This document shows, in pieces, positions 28,671 through 39,755 of a DNA stretch of 64,000 nt. Numbering within the stretch: the stretch's first letter is position 1; every line of letters begins with the position of its first letter. The translations under genes were made by a program, and so were the position numbers. A model generated the notes under the pieces. The model searched no databases. It had not been told where the DNA came from and worked only from the letters and a program-made list of their open reading frames with translations. The stretch covers positions 86,273 through 150,272 of the forward strand of contig CAWAOQ010000008.1 in the NCBI GenBank assembly GCA_963783785.1, given 5' to 3'. Origin of the DNA: CADEEN01 sp963783785 (GTDB lineage Bacteria > Pseudomonadota > Gammaproteobacteria > Burkholderiales > Burkholderiaceae_C).

Positions 28671-29954
28671 TCAGCGGAGGTTGTAGAACGCCGCGCGGCC
28701 CGGGTAGCTGGCCACGTCGCCGAGGTCTTCTTCGATGCGCAGCAGCTGGTTGTACTTGGCGATGCGGTCGCTGCGGCTCATCGAGCCGGTCTTGATCTGG
28801 CCGGCGTTGCTGCCCACCGCGATGTCGGCGATCGTCGAATCCTCGGTCTCGCCGCTGCGGTGGCTGATCACCGCCGTCCAGCCGGCGCGCTTGGCCATCT
28901 CGATGGCCGCGAAGGTTTCGGTCAGCGTGCCGATCTGGTTGATCTTGATCAGGATCGAGTTGGCGACGCCCTTCTCGATGCCTTCCTTCAGGATCCGGGT
29001 GTTGGTGACGAACAGGTCGTCGCCGACCAGTTGCACCTTCTTGCCCAGCCGCTCCGCGAGGTGCTTCCAGCCGTCCCAGTCGCCTTCGTGCATGCCGTCT
29101 TCGATGCTGATGATCGGGTACTTGTCGCACCAGCTGGCGAGGATGTCGGTCCACTCGGGTGCCGTCAGCGTCAGGCCTTCGCCTTCGAGCTGGTACTTGC
29201 CGTCCTTGTAGAACTCGCTGGCCGCGCAGTCCAGGCCGATCGCGACCTGCCGCCCGGCTTCGTAGCCGGCCTTGTCGATGGCCTCGAGGATCAACTGGAT
29301 CGCGGCTTCGTGGCTGGCGACGTTGGGCGCGAAACCGCCTTCGTCGCCGACCGAGGTGGGCATGCCCTTGTCGTGGATGATCTTCTTCAGCGCGTGGAAC
29401 ACCTCGGCGCCGTAGCGGACCGCCTCGCGGAAGGTCGGCGCGCCGACCGGGATGATCATCAGCTCCTGCAGGTCGAGGTTGTTGTTGGCGTGTGCGCCGC
29501 CGTTGATGACGTTCATCATCGGCACCGGCATCTGCATGCCGCCCATGCCGCCGAAGTAGCGGTACAGCGGCAGGCCCGACTCCTCCGCGGCCGCGCGGGC
29601 CACGGCCATGCTGACCGCCAGCGTGGCGTTGGCGCCCAGGCGGCTCTTGTTGTCGGTGCCGTCGAGGTCGATCAGTGTCTTGTCGAGAAAAGCCTGCTCG
29701 CTGGCATCGAGGCCCAGCACCGCTTCGCTGATCTCGGTGTTGATGTGCTCGACCGCGCGCAGCACGCCCTTGCCACCGTAGCGGGCCTTGTCGCCGTCAC
29801 GCAATTCGATCGCTTCGCGGCTGCCGGTGGAAGCACCCGACGGCACCGCGGCACGGCCCATCGTGCCGGACTCCAGCAGCACGTCGCATTCGACGGTGGG
29901 GTTGCCTCGGCTGTCCAGGATTTCCCGGCCGACGATATCGACGATGGCGCTCAT
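28671..29954 (-). CDS. eno: enolase
   Basis: 427-residue phosphopyruvate hydratase of glycolysis and the RNA degradosome, interconverting 2-phosphoglycerate and phosphoenolpyruvate with Mg2+. The sequence is full-length and typical: GREILDSRGNPTVECDV, SGASTGSREAIELRD, MNVINGGAHANNNLD, GDEGGFAPN, SIEDGMHEGDW, and the C-terminal signature SHRSGETEDSTIADIAVG. The start is ATG 29954. Transcribed in the block pyrG-kdsA-DUF1330-eno-ftsB common in betaproteobacteria. Confidence 0.98.
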   Translation of the reverse strand: MSAIVDIVGREILDSRGNPTVECDVLLESGTMGRAAVPSGASTGSREAIELRDGDKARYGGKGVLRAVEHINTEISEAVLGLDASEQAFLDKTLIDLDGTDNKSRLGANATLAVSMAVARAAAEESGLPLYRYFGGMGGMQMPVPMMNVINGGAHANNNLDLQELMIIPVGAPTFREAVRYGAEVFHALKKIIHDKGMPTSVGDEGGFAPNVASHEAAIQLILEAIDKAGYEAGRQVAIGLDCAASEFYKDGKYQLEGEGLTLTAPEWTDILASWCDKYPIISIEDGMHEGDWDGWKHLAERLGKKVQLVGDDLFVTNTRILKEGIEKGVANSILIKINQIGTLTETFAAIEMAKRAGWTAVISHRSGETEDSTIADIAVGSNAGQIKTGSMSRSDRIAKYNQLLRIEEDLGDVASYPGRAAFYNLR

Positions 29955-29990
29955 GCTTGGTCTTTCTGTTGGATCGAATGGAACAGGGGA

Positions 29991-30290
29991 TCAGCTCACG
30001 CCGTCGACAAGGATCATGTTGATGTTGCCGGCGCCGTCGCGCACCTTGCGCGCATGGCGGTAGGTCTCGGAGTCGTAGTAGGCCCGGCCGTCGCGCGGTC
30101 CTCGGAAGCTGCAGCACGACGACGCGTTGCGGCAGCCAGGCACCCTTCGAGTGCCTCGGCGTTGCCGCCGCGCACCAGCACCTCGGCGCCGAATTCCTGC
30201 ATCGCGGCGCGTGCCTCGGCCACGTACGCGGTAGCGAACCGATCTGCGATCTTCGTCGGTCACCGTCACGTCGGCAAGGCATGTAGGCAT
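29991..30290 (-). CDS. DUF1330 protein, broken by three frameshifts in this sequence
   Basis: Small dimeric alpha/beta-barrel protein of about 98 residues, function unknown. The conserved pieces lie in three frames: MPTCLADVTVTDEDR, then FATAYVAEARAAMQEFG and EVLVRGGNAEALEG, then AWLPQRVVVLQL, then DGRAYYDSETYRHARKVRDG back in the first frame, ending ILVDGVS. All three breaks (near 30236, 30154 and 30112) look like one extra base each, which restores the original frame at the end. It sits between kdsA and eno, as in many Burkholderiales. It is either a decaying gene or a spot of poor sequence; the bias seen elsewhere favours the latter. Confidence 0.75.
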   Translation of the reverse strand: MPTCLADVTVTDEDRRSVRYRVRGRGTRRDAGIRRRGAGARRQRRGTRRVPGCRNASSCCSFRGPRDGRAYYDSETYRHARKVRDGAGNINMILVDGVS

Positions 30291-30291
30291 C

Positions 30292-31145
30292 TCATGGCTG
30301 GAAGTCGTTCTCCAGCAGCGGCTGCGCCTTGACCACGCGGTCGATCGACACCAGTTGCTCCAGCAGCGCCTTCATGTGCTTCAGCGGCACGGCATTGGGG
30401 CCGTCGCTCAGCGCATTGGCCGGGTCGGGGTGCGTTTCCATGAACACGCCGGCGATGCCGACGGCGATGGCCGCGCGCGCCAGCACCGGCACGAACTCGC
30501 GCTGGCCGCCACTGCTGGTGCCCTGGCCGCCCGGCAATTGCACGCTGTGGGTGGCGTCGAAGACGACCGGCGCACCGGTCTCGCGCATGATCGCCAGCGA
30601 GCGCATGTCGGAGACCAGGTTGTTGTAGCCGAAGCTCGCGCCGCGCTCGCAGGCCATGAAGCTGTCTTGCGGCAAGCCTCGGTCCTTCGCCGCCGCGCGC
30701 GCCTTGTCGATCACGTTCTTCATCTCGTGCGGCGCAAGGAACTGGCCCTTCTTGATGTTCACCGGCTTGCCGCTCTGCGCCACGGCGCGGATGAAGTCGG
30801 TCTGCCGGCACAGGAAGGCGGGCGTCTGCAGCACGTCGACCACGGCGGCCACTGCCGCGATCTCGGACTCGCTGTGCACGTCGGTCAGGATCGGCACCTT
30901 CAACTCACGCTTGACCTTGGCCAGGATCTCGAGGCCACGCGCCATGCCCGGGCCGCGGAACGAGGTGCCGGAGGAGCGGTTGGCCTTGTCGTAGCTCGAC
31001 TTGAAGATGAACGGGATGCCGAGCGCCGCGGTGATCTCCTTCAGCCGCCCGGCCACGTCCATCTGCAGCTGTTCGCTCTCGACCACGCAGGGGCCGGCGA
31101 TGAGGAAGAACGGCCGGTCGACGCCGACGTCGAAGCCGCACAGCT

Positions 31146-31149
<4 letters not shown>
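30292..31149 (-). CDS. kdsA: 3-deoxy-8-phosphooctulonate synthase
   Basis: 285-residue KDO-8-phosphate synthase, condensing phosphoenolpyruvate with arabinose-5-phosphate for the lipopolysaccharide inner core. The TIM-barrel motifs are complete: LIAGPCVVES, FKSSYDKANRSS, LTDVHSESE, NIKKGQFLAPHEM, DATHSVQLPGGQGTSSGGQR and FMETHPDPANALSDGPN. Asn in KANRSS marks the metal-independent or metal-dependent choice at a position I cannot align with certainty. ATG 31149 overlaps the pyrG stop in ATGA. Confidence 0.97.
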
Positions 31150-32810
<1,661 letters not shown>

Positions 32811-32876
32811 GTCGCTGGGCATTTCGCTCGGGCTGCAGCCGGGCTTTCGCGAATGCCGAGGTGGTAAAGCGCGATT

Positions 32877-33731
32877 CTATATGGGCGATATGGACGCACT
32901 CTCGCGGCCGGCGTCCATCGAGACCAACTGGCGCAGCACTTCGGCAGCGGTGCTGACGGGGTGCTCCATCGGAAACAGGTGCGTGCCGGCAGTCCAGACG
33001 AAGCGCTCGCCGGCCAGCCGGCGCGTGGCCGCGACGCCGGCCCGGCGCGACTCCAACGATTGCTCGCCGCCGATGAAGGCCAGCGGGCATTGCAGCGGGT
33101 GGCGCCGCAGCACGCGCGCCATGTGGTGCGGCAGCGTGTTGTAGATGCGGGTCTCGACCTCGCGGTCGAAGGCCAGCACCGTCTGGCCACCGCGTCGGAC
33201 GAAGCCGGACTTCACGTAGTCCTCGAGCACGCGCGGATCCCAGCGGGCGAACGCGCTCTTCTTGGCGAAGTGCTGGCGCACCGCGGCCCGCGACGGCCAC
33301 GACGGCCGGCGTGTCTGCGACACCCTGCCCGGCGAGATCCGCTGCATCAGTCCGGTGGCCTTGGCCACCTGCAGGCCGTGCGCGGTCCAGCCGGCGATGA
33401 TCGGCGCATCGAGCAGCACGACGCCGCGGGCCAGGTCGGGCCGCTTGCTGGCAGCGAGCACGCTCAGCATGCCGCCCAGCGAGTGGCCGACCAGGTAGGC
33501 CGGTCCGCCCACTTCCGCCTCGATGAAGGCGATCAACTGGTCACGCAGGTGCGGCCAGTTGCTGGTGACGGGCCAGGCCGGGTCGTGGCCGAATTTCTCG
33601 ACCGCATGCACCTGGTAGCCGTTCTCGCGCCAGCTTTCGAACAGCAGCCGGTACACGCCGGCCGGGAAGCCGTTGGCATGGCTGAAGACGATGTGTCCGG
33701 CGCTGCTGCTGCCGGCCCTGCGACGGCCCAT
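32877..33731 (-). CDS. alpha/beta hydrolase
   Basis: 284-residue alpha/beta-hydrolase. The nucleophile elbow is GHSLGG (YLVGHSLGGMLSV), the oxyanion region SHANGFPAGVYRLL, and the catalytic His lies near the end in AGTHLFPMEHP. The fold fits a lipase/esterase or thioesterase-like enzyme; substrate unknown. Its ATG shares a base with the stop of the proteasome-type protease gene (TGATG), so they are coupled. Confidence 0.88.
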   Translation of the reverse strand: MGRRRAGSSSAGHIVFSHANGFPAGVYRLLFESWRENGYQVHAVEKFGHDPAWPVTSNWPHLRDQLIAFIEAEVGGPAYLVGHSLGGMLSVLAASKRPDLARGVVLLDAPIIAGWTAHGLQVAKATGLMQRISPGRVSQTRRPSWPSRAAVRQHFAKKSAFARWDPRVLEDYVKSGFVRRGGQTVLAFDREVETRIYNTLPHHMARVLRRHPLQCPLAFIGGEQSLESRRAGVAATRRLAGERFVWTAGTHLFPMEHPVSTAAEVLRQLVSMDAGRESASISPI

Positions 33732-34577
33732 CAGACGATCTTCTCGTCGGGCGTGGTGATCTTCTTCATCGGCTCGAAGCGGCCCGACGCCACGCGCAAC
33801 GGATGCGCCGCAGAGCCGCCGTCGGTGACGTTCCATTGCGGATCGTCGATGCTCTCGAAGACCTCGCGCAGGCGCTGGCCCCAGGTGCTGCGGATCATCT
33901 GGAAGTACGGATTGCGTTCGTCGATGCAGACCACATCGTCGCTTCGCAGCGCGCCGGCGCGGTAGACCAGCAGGTCCAGCGGCAGGCCGACCGAGAGGTT
34001 GGACTTCAGCGTCGAGTCCATCGACACCAGTGCGCACTTGGCCGCCTCGTCGAGCGGCGTGGCCGGCGTGATCACGCGGTCGAGGATCGGCTTGCCGTAC
34101 TTGCTCTCGCCGATCTGGAAGTACGGCGTCTCGCGCGTGGCCTCGATGAAGTTGCCCGGCGAATAGACCAGGAACAGGCGCATCGCCTCGTTGCCGATCT
34201 GGCCGCCGAGGATGAAGCTGGCGTTGAAGTCGATGCCGGCCTGCTTGAGCGACGGGCCCATCCTGGGCGTAGACGCGGCGCACGGCGCTGCCGAGGATGC
34301 GCGCGGCGTCGAACAGGCTGGTGCAGTTCCAGATGGTCAGCGGCTCGCGGCCCTTGCCGTCATCCCCGCCGTCGATCCGCTCGACCTGCAGGATCTCGCG
34401 CACCGATTGCGACACCGACAGGTTGCCGCCCGACAGCAGCACCATGAAGCGGTCGCCCGGCTTCTCGTAGATCATCATCTTGCGAAAGCTGGCGATATGG
34501 TCGAGCCCGGCATTGGTGCGCGAGTCCGACAGGAAGACGAGGCCGGCATCCAGGCGGATGCCCACACAGTAGGTCAT
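33731..34577 (-). CDS. proteasome-type (T1-like Ntn) protease, frameshifted in this sequence
   Basis: About 281 residues, of the bacterial family annotated as proteasome-type protease or peptidase (COG3484). It opens MTYCVGIRLDAGLVFLSDSR; after Met removal Thr2 would be the N-terminal nucleophile, as in HslV and proteasome beta subunits. FRKMMIYEKPGDRFMVLLSG and FILGGQIGNEAMRLFLVY follow. One extra base at 34256-34262 breaks the frame (CAG, extra G, ATGGGC). ATG 34577 overlaps the mutS stop in ATGA. Substrates and role are unknown. Confidence 0.86.
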
Positions 34578-37186
34578 GGTGTGCGACGGGTGAGTTGTTT
34601 GAGGCGGTAGAGCGCGTCGAGCGCTTCGCGCGGCGTGAGGCTATCAGGATCGAGATCGGCCAGGGCATCCTCGACCTCCGACGGTGTCGATGCGGGCGGC
34701 GGCGGTGGCGCGGCGAACAGGTCGACCTGCAGAGCGGCCGCGCGCTGGTTCGCTTCGAGGGCTTCGAGCGCACCGCGCGCCTGCCGCACCACGGCGGCCG
34801 GCATGCCGGCCAGGCGCGCGACCTGCACGCCGTAGCTGCGGCTGGCCGGGCCGGGCTGCACCTCGTGCAGGAAGACGATGTCGTGGCTGCCGCCAGAGCC
34901 GGATTCCACCGCCGAGACGTGCACGTTGATCGCGCCGGCGTGCTTCTCGGGGAACGCGGTCAATTCAAAGTAGTGTGTCGCGAACAGCGTGAACGAGCGG
35001 TTGCGGTCGTGCAGGTGGCTGGCGATCGCGCCCGCCAGCGCCAGGCCGTCGAAGGTCGATGTACCGCGGCCGACCTCGTCCATCAGCACCAGCGATTGCT
35101 CGGTCGCGCCGTGAAGGATCGCGCTGGCCTCGGTCATCTCGACCATGAAGGTCGACTGTGCATTGGCCAGGTCGTCGGCTGCGCCGATGCGGGTGTGGAT
35201 GGCGTCGATCGGGCCCAGCCTGCAGGTCGTGGCGGGCACGTACGAGCCCATCGCAGCCAGCAGGACGATCAGCGCGACCTGGCGCATGTAGGTGCTCTTG
35301 CCGCCCATGTTCGGGCCGGTGATCACCAGCATGCGCGTCTTCGCGTCGAGACGGCAATGGTTGGCGATGAAGTCTCCGCCGCCGGTCTCGGCCAGGCGAG
35401 CCTGCACGACGGGGTGGCGGCCGGCCTCGATGTCGATGCAGGGGTGCGAAACGAATTGCGGCCGGCACCAGCCGAGCGTCGCGGCACGCTCGGCCAGCGC
35501 GGCCAGCGCATCGAGCGTGGCCAGCGCGCGCGCCAGCGCGGCCAGCGTGGCCAGCTGCGCCTGCAGTGCGTCGAGCAGTTGCTCGTAGAGCCACTTCTCG
35601 CGCGCCAGGGCCAGCGACTCGGCTGCCAGGGCCTTGTCCTCGAAGGTCTTCAGTTCGGGCGTGATGTAGCGCTCGGCGTTCTTCAGCGTCTGCCGGCGCT
35701 GGTAGTCGGCGGGCACCTTGTCGACATGCGACGACGTGACCTCGATGTAGAAGCCGTGCACCTTGTTGAACTGCACCCGCAGGTTGGGGATGGCCGTGCG
35801 CTGGCGCTCGCGCGCTTCGAGCTCGAGCAGGAAGGCGTCGCAGTTCTGCGTGATCGCGCGCAACTCGTCGAGCTCGGCATCGTGGCCCGGCGCGATCACG
35901 CCGCCGTCGCGCAGCAATGCCGCCGGCTCGTCGACGATGGCGCGGCCCAGCAGCGCGGCGACCGCCGGATCAGGATGCAGCGCGGCCTGCAGTTCGGCCA
36001 GCAGCGCCGTGCCGCCCGGCACGCTGGCCCGCAGCGCGGGCAGCGCCTGCAGCGAGTGGCGCAAGCCGGCCAGCTCTCGCGGCCGCACCTGGCGCAGCGC
36101 GATGCGCGCGGCGATGCGCTCGACATCGCTGACGCCGCGCAGCGCGTCGCGCAGCGGTGCGAAGCCCTGCGCAAGCAGCTGCGCGATGGCGTCGTGGCGC
36201 GCCGTGGCCTCGTCACGCGCGCGCTTCGGGTGCGTGAGCCAGTGGCGCAGCGCGCGGCTGCCCATGCCGGTGCGGCACACGTCGAGCAGCGACAGCAGCG
36301 TCGGACTGGCCTCGCCGCGCAGCGTCACCGTCAGCTCGAGGTTGCGGTGGGTCGCCGGCGGCAGGTCGAGCAGGTCGCCGGCGCGCTCGACGCTGAGCGT
36401 GCGCACATGCGCCAGCGCCTGGCTCTGCGTGTGCTCGGCAAAGCTCAGCAGCGCGGCGGCCGCCGCGTGTGCCAGCGGCAGGTCCTGCGCGTTGAAGCCC
36501 GCCAGGCTCGCCACCTGCAATTGCTCGCACAACTTGCGCACGCCGAGCGCGGCGTCGAACTGCCAGGCCGGACGCTGGGTGATTGCCAGGCCGGAGGCGG
36601 CCAGCGCTGCAGGCAGGGCATCTCGATCGGCGCACAGCAGTTCGGCGGCGTCGAGCCGAGCCAGCCACGCCGGCAACTCGCGCTCGCTGCACTCGGTCAG
36701 GCCCAACTGTCCGCTGGCCAGGCCCAGCCAGGCCAGGCCGAAACTGGCGCGGTCACGGGTGATCGCGAGCAGCAGCGAGTCCCGGCGCTCGGCCAGCAAT
36801 TCGTTGTCGGTGATCGTGCCGGGCGTGACGATGCGCGTGACCTTGCGCTCGACCGGCCCCTTGGCGGTGGCGACGTCGCCGACCTGCTCGGCGATCGCCA
36901 CCGCCTCGCCGAGCTTGACCAACTTGGCGAGGTAGCTTTCGAGCGCGTGCACCGGCACGCCGGCCATCACCACCGGCTCGCCGGCCGAGGTGCCGCGCGC
37001 AGTCAGCGTGATGTCGAGCAGGCGATTGGCCTTGCGCGCGTCGTCGTAGAAGACCTCGTAGAAGTCGCCCATGCGGAAGAACACCAGGCTGTCCGGGTGC
37101 TCGGCCTTGATGCGCAGGTACTGCGCCATCACCGGCGTGTGAGTCGAGGTCGTGAGCCCTGCGCGTGGGGCGCCCTGGTCATTCAT
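34574..37186 (-). CDS. mutS: DNA mismatch repair protein MutS
   Basis: 870-residue mismatch sensor. The N-terminal mismatch-binding motif Phe-x-Glu is in MGDFYEVFYDDA, the ATPase has Walker A GPNMGGKSTYMRQ, Walker B LVLMDEVGRGTSTFDG and a signature FATHYFELTAF. The C-terminal part after residue 800 carries the dimer/tetramer region. Length is normal for betaproteobacteria. I used the first ATG; no clear ribosome-binding site precedes it. First gene of the mutS-protease-hydrolase run. Confidence 0.98.
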   Translation of the reverse strand: MNDQGAPRAGLTTSTHTPVMAQYLRIKAEHPDSLVFFRMGDFYEVFYDDARKANRLLDITLTARGTSAGEPVVMAGVPVHALESYLAKLVKLGEAVAIAEQVGDVATAKGPVERKVTRIVTPGTITDNELLAERRDSLLLAITRDRASFGLAWLGLASGQLGLTECSERELPAWLARLDAAELLCADRDALPAALAASGLAITQRPAWQFDAALGVRKLCEQLQVASLAGFNAQDLPLAHAAAAALLSFAEHTQSQALAHVRTLSVERAGDLLDLPPATHRNLELTVTLRGEASPTLLSLLDVCRTGMGSRALRHWLTHPKRARDEATARHDAIAQLLAQGFAPLRDALRGVSDVERIAARIALRQVRPRELAGLRHSLQALPALRASVPGGTALLAELQAALHPDPAVAALLGRAIVDEPAALLRDGGVIAPGHDAELDELRAITQNCDAFLLELEARERQRTAIPNLRVQFNKVHGFYIEVTSSHVDKVPADYQRRQTLKNAERYITPELKTFEDKALAAESLALAREKWLYEQLLDALQAQLATLAALARALATLDALAALAERAATLGWCRPQFVSHPCIDIEAGRHPVVQARLAETGGGDFIANHCRLDAKTRMLVITGPNMGGKSTYMRQVALIVLLAAMGSYVPATTCRLGPIDAIHTRIGAADDLANAQSTFMVEMTEASAILHGATEQSLVLMDEVGRGTSTFDGLALAGAIASHLHDRNRSFTLFATHYFELTAFPEKHAGAINVHVSAVESGSGGSHDIVFLHEVQPGPASRSYGVQVARLAGMPAAVVRQARGALEALEANQRAAALQVDLFAAPPPPPASTPSEVEDALADLDPDSLTPREALDALYRLKQLTRRTP

Positions 37187-37353
37187 TGCGTCGACAGCTT
37201 AAGGCACGGCCCCGGCCGTCCGCGTCCTGGCAGGTCGGAGGCGCGTCCTCGCCGACGGCGCTGCGGCGCCAGGGGCACGGCCATGCCGCTGCTCGATCTA
37301 CCGGCGATGCAGCGGTGTTCCCTGGACCCTGCAGAACCCCGCGGCGCCGGCAG

Positions 37354-37371
37354 ACCGGGGTCCCTCCCGGT
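37354..37371 (-). terminator. hairpin directly after the MCE operon
   Basis: Arms ACCGGG (37354-37359) and CCCGGT (37366-37371) with a six-base loop begin at the base after the stop of the last MCE-operon gene. No U-tract follows, so termination is only plausible. The remaining 167 bases up to mutS hold nothing I recognise besides the expected mutS promoter region. Confidence 0.35.
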
Positions 37372-38002
37372 TCAGGCGGGCGCCGCGCGCTGCAATTCGT
37401 CCTCGAGCCAGGGCAGCAGTGCGTCGAACACCTGACCGACGGCCTGAGACAGCGCGATCGCGGCGGCGGCCGAGTCGGCCCGCGCGGTCGGGACGCTCGC
37501 CTCGAACTGCCGGCGTGCGATGCGCGTGCGGCTGCGGCGGTCGAACAGCTCGGCGGTCAGGACGAAGCGGGCCTGCCCGGGCAGCGCACTGACGTCATGG
37601 TGCAGCGTGTCCACGCCGATCGCGAGCAACCAGTCGGCGCGCAGCGGCTCGCCGACGATGCCGACGGCTGCGGCGATGCCGCGCGCCTCCAGGCGTTGCT
37701 GCAGCAGGCGTGGCAACTGGCGCACCGGCCGTTCGGTCCAGAAGGCGAATTGGTAGTAGCCGTACTCGTAGGGGTGGCGCGAGTACGCGATCGAGACCGT
37801 GTCGGCCAATGCGCCGGCGGGGGTCGGCTGGATCAGCAGCGCGTCGACCAGCGGCGCAGCGCGGCGCGACGGCGTCGCCGTGGTGGCATCGTGGAGCAGG
37901 TAGTAGGCCTGCGGCGCGGGCTCGCCGCCGATGCCGACCGACACGCAGGCCGCCAGTGCGAACGTCAGCGAGTGGTGCGAGCAACGCGAGCGGAGTCCTC
38001 AT
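37372..38002 (-). CDS. ABC-type transport auxiliary lipoprotein (PqiC/YmbA-like), frameshifted near its start
   Basis: About 209-residue outer-membrane lipoprotein of the ABC_trans_aux (PF03886) type, which pairs with MCE systems. ATG 38002 (ATGA overlap with the MCE gene) reads MRTPLALLAPLAD, and after one extra base near 37960 the frame continues FALAACVSVGIGGE, which supplies the lipobox LAAC. The mature part has PQAYYLLHD, RHPYEYGYYQFAFWTERP, LRADWLLAIGVDTLHHD and PWLEDELQRAAPA. It probably caps or anchors the transport path at the outer membrane, as PqiC does. Confidence 0.85.
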
Positions 38003-38990
38003 GGCCGTTGCTCCCCGGGGCCGAGCTGCTGCTTGCCCGGACCCAGCAGCGCAGCGTGCGGATCACGCAGCCGGTCGACGACGCGACTCGCGGATTCGAT
38101 GCTCAGACGCAGCTCCGCCACGGCCGCGCCGAACTGGTCGTCGACGCTCGCGGCGGTGGTCTCGAGCCGCTTTGCGGTCGCCAGAGCCTGTCGCTGCACC
38201 GCACCGCTTGCGGTGGCGAGCTGGTCGAACGCGCGCCGAGCCTCCGCCAGCGTGCGGTCGGCTTCGGCGAGCGTGGTGTCGAGGCGCCCGCCCAGCCCTT
38301 CGGCCACCGTCGCGACACGCTCGCCCGAGCGGCCCAGCTGACCGGCGGCCAGGCCGACGTCTCTGCGCGGCGCCACCGACCTGCCCGAGCGTGCGGTCGA
38401 GCGCGCCCAGGCGTTCGTTCAGGCCGGCCGAGAGCTCGCGCAGGCTGCGGACCGTTGCCATGAAGGCCTCGCGGTTCTCGGCGCTGAGCATCTGGTTGAC
38501 ATTGTTCAGCGCCACCGAGGCCATCTCACCGACCCTGTTGACACGCCCGGCGATCTCGTCGAGGTCGGAGTGCCCCTCGCGCACGACCGGGAAGCGCTCG
38601 CCCTCGGGCACCTCGACGAGCGGCTCGCCCGGCGGATCGGGGTTGACCAGCGAGATCGCCGCGATGCCGGTGACGAAGTTGCGGGTCACCACGGCCTCGG
38701 TATTCGTGCGCACCGGCGCACGCCGGTCGACGCGCACCTCGACACGCACGCGGTTGAGCTTGTTGCCGGCCAGGGCATAGTCCTCGACGCGACCGATCTT
38801 GATGCCGCGCAGCGTGACGTCGGCGCCGACCTGCAGCCCGTCGAGCGCCTGCTGTTCGAAATGGATCATGTAGCGAGCTGAAGTCGCCCCTGCCGCCGAT
38901 GTCTTTCAGCCAGACGATGCTCGTCACCAGTGCCGCGACCAGCGCGAGCACCACGATGCCGACATAGGTGTAGCGCGCTTCAGCTTCCAT
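37999..38990 (-). CDS. MCE-domain (MlaD-like) protein 1, frameshifted twice
   Basis: About 329 residues. A single N-terminal membrane helix (YVGIVVLALVAALVTSIVW) anchors an MCE domain recognised in QALDGLQVGADVTLRGIKIG and NFVTGIAAISLVNPDPPG, followed by a long helical C-terminal region (LNNVNQMLSAENREAFMATV onward). MCE proteins form hexameric rings that carry lipids across the periplasm. Two single extra bases break the frame, near 38873 (AGC, extra T, CGC TAC ATG) and near 38378 (GTC, extra G, GTG GCG). The start overlaps the ATPase stop by 11 bases. Confidence 0.87.
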
Positions 38991-39747
38991 CGGGGGGCCT
39001 TGAGCCGGCCATTCTACGGACCGAGAAGTAGTCGTCGATCCAGGGGTCGCCGACGGCCATGACCTCGGGCAGCGTGCCGTCGGCCAGCACCTTGCCGCGC
39101 GCCAGCACGATCAGGCGGTCGACCACCGTCAGCAGCGTGTCGAGGTCGTGCGTGACGAGGAACACCGTGATGCCCAGGTCGTCGACGAGCGAGCGGACCA
39201 TGCGGTCGAAACCGCGCGCAGTGATCGGGTCCAGCCCGGAGGTCGGCTCGTCGAGGAACAGCAGCTCCGGCTCGAGCGCGATGGCCCGGGCGATCGCCGC
39301 CCGCTTGCGCATGCCGCCCGACAGCTCGCTGGGCATCTTCGCGCCGGCATCGGCCGGCAGCCCCGCCTGCTGCAGCCGCAGCGCGACCAGCGCATCGAGC
39401 GTCGCCGGCGCCAGCGAGAAGTGCTCGCGCAACGGCACGGCGACGTTCTGTGCCACCGTCAGCGACGAAAACAGCGCGCCGTCCTGGAACATCATGCCGA
39501 AGCGTCGCCGCACGGTGTCGAGTTCGGCCGGCGCGGCGCTCCAGACCTCGGTACCCAGCAGTCGCACGCGGCCGCCAGTCGGCCGCTGCAGGCCGATCAT
39601 CTCGCGCAGCAGCACCGACTTGCCGGTGCCGCTGGCGCCGATCAGTCCGACCAGCGTGCCGCGTTCGACCGTGAAGCTCACGCCGTCATGCACCACCTGC
39701 GCGCCAAAGCGCGTCACGATGGCGTCGACTTCGATGACTGCAGGCAT
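38980..39747 (-). CDS. MlaF-like ABC transporter ATP-binding protein
   Basis: 255-residue nucleotide-binding subunit of the MCE transporter. Walker A GASGTGKS near residue 38, Q-loop MMFQDGALFSSLTV, signature LSGGMRKRAAIARA, Walker B LLFLDEPTSGLDP and switch histidine LVTHDLD are intact. The LSGGMRKR signature is typical of the Mla family. It is the only ATPase and one of only two genes in the operon (with suhB) without a frame break. Gap to the permease gene is eight bases. Confidence 0.94.
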   Translation of the reverse strand: MPAVIEVDAIVTRFGAQVVHDGVSFTVERGTLVGLIGASGTGKSVLLREMIGLQRPTGGRVRLLGTEVWSAAPAELDTVRRRFGMMFQDGALFSSLTVAQNVAVPLREHFSLAPATLDALVALRLQQAGLPADAGAKMPSELSGGMRKRAAIARAIALEPELLFLDEPTSGLDPITARGFDRMVRSLVDDLGITVFLVTHDLDTLLTVVDRLIVLARGKVLADGTLPEVMAVGDPWIDDYFSVRRMAGSRPPDGS

Positions 39748-39755
39748 GGCCGTCC

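Noticed and set aside
34595..37435. A 946-residue plus-strand frame across mutS
   Set aside because: Antisense shadow of mutS with Arg/Gln/Ala-rich sequence and no motif.
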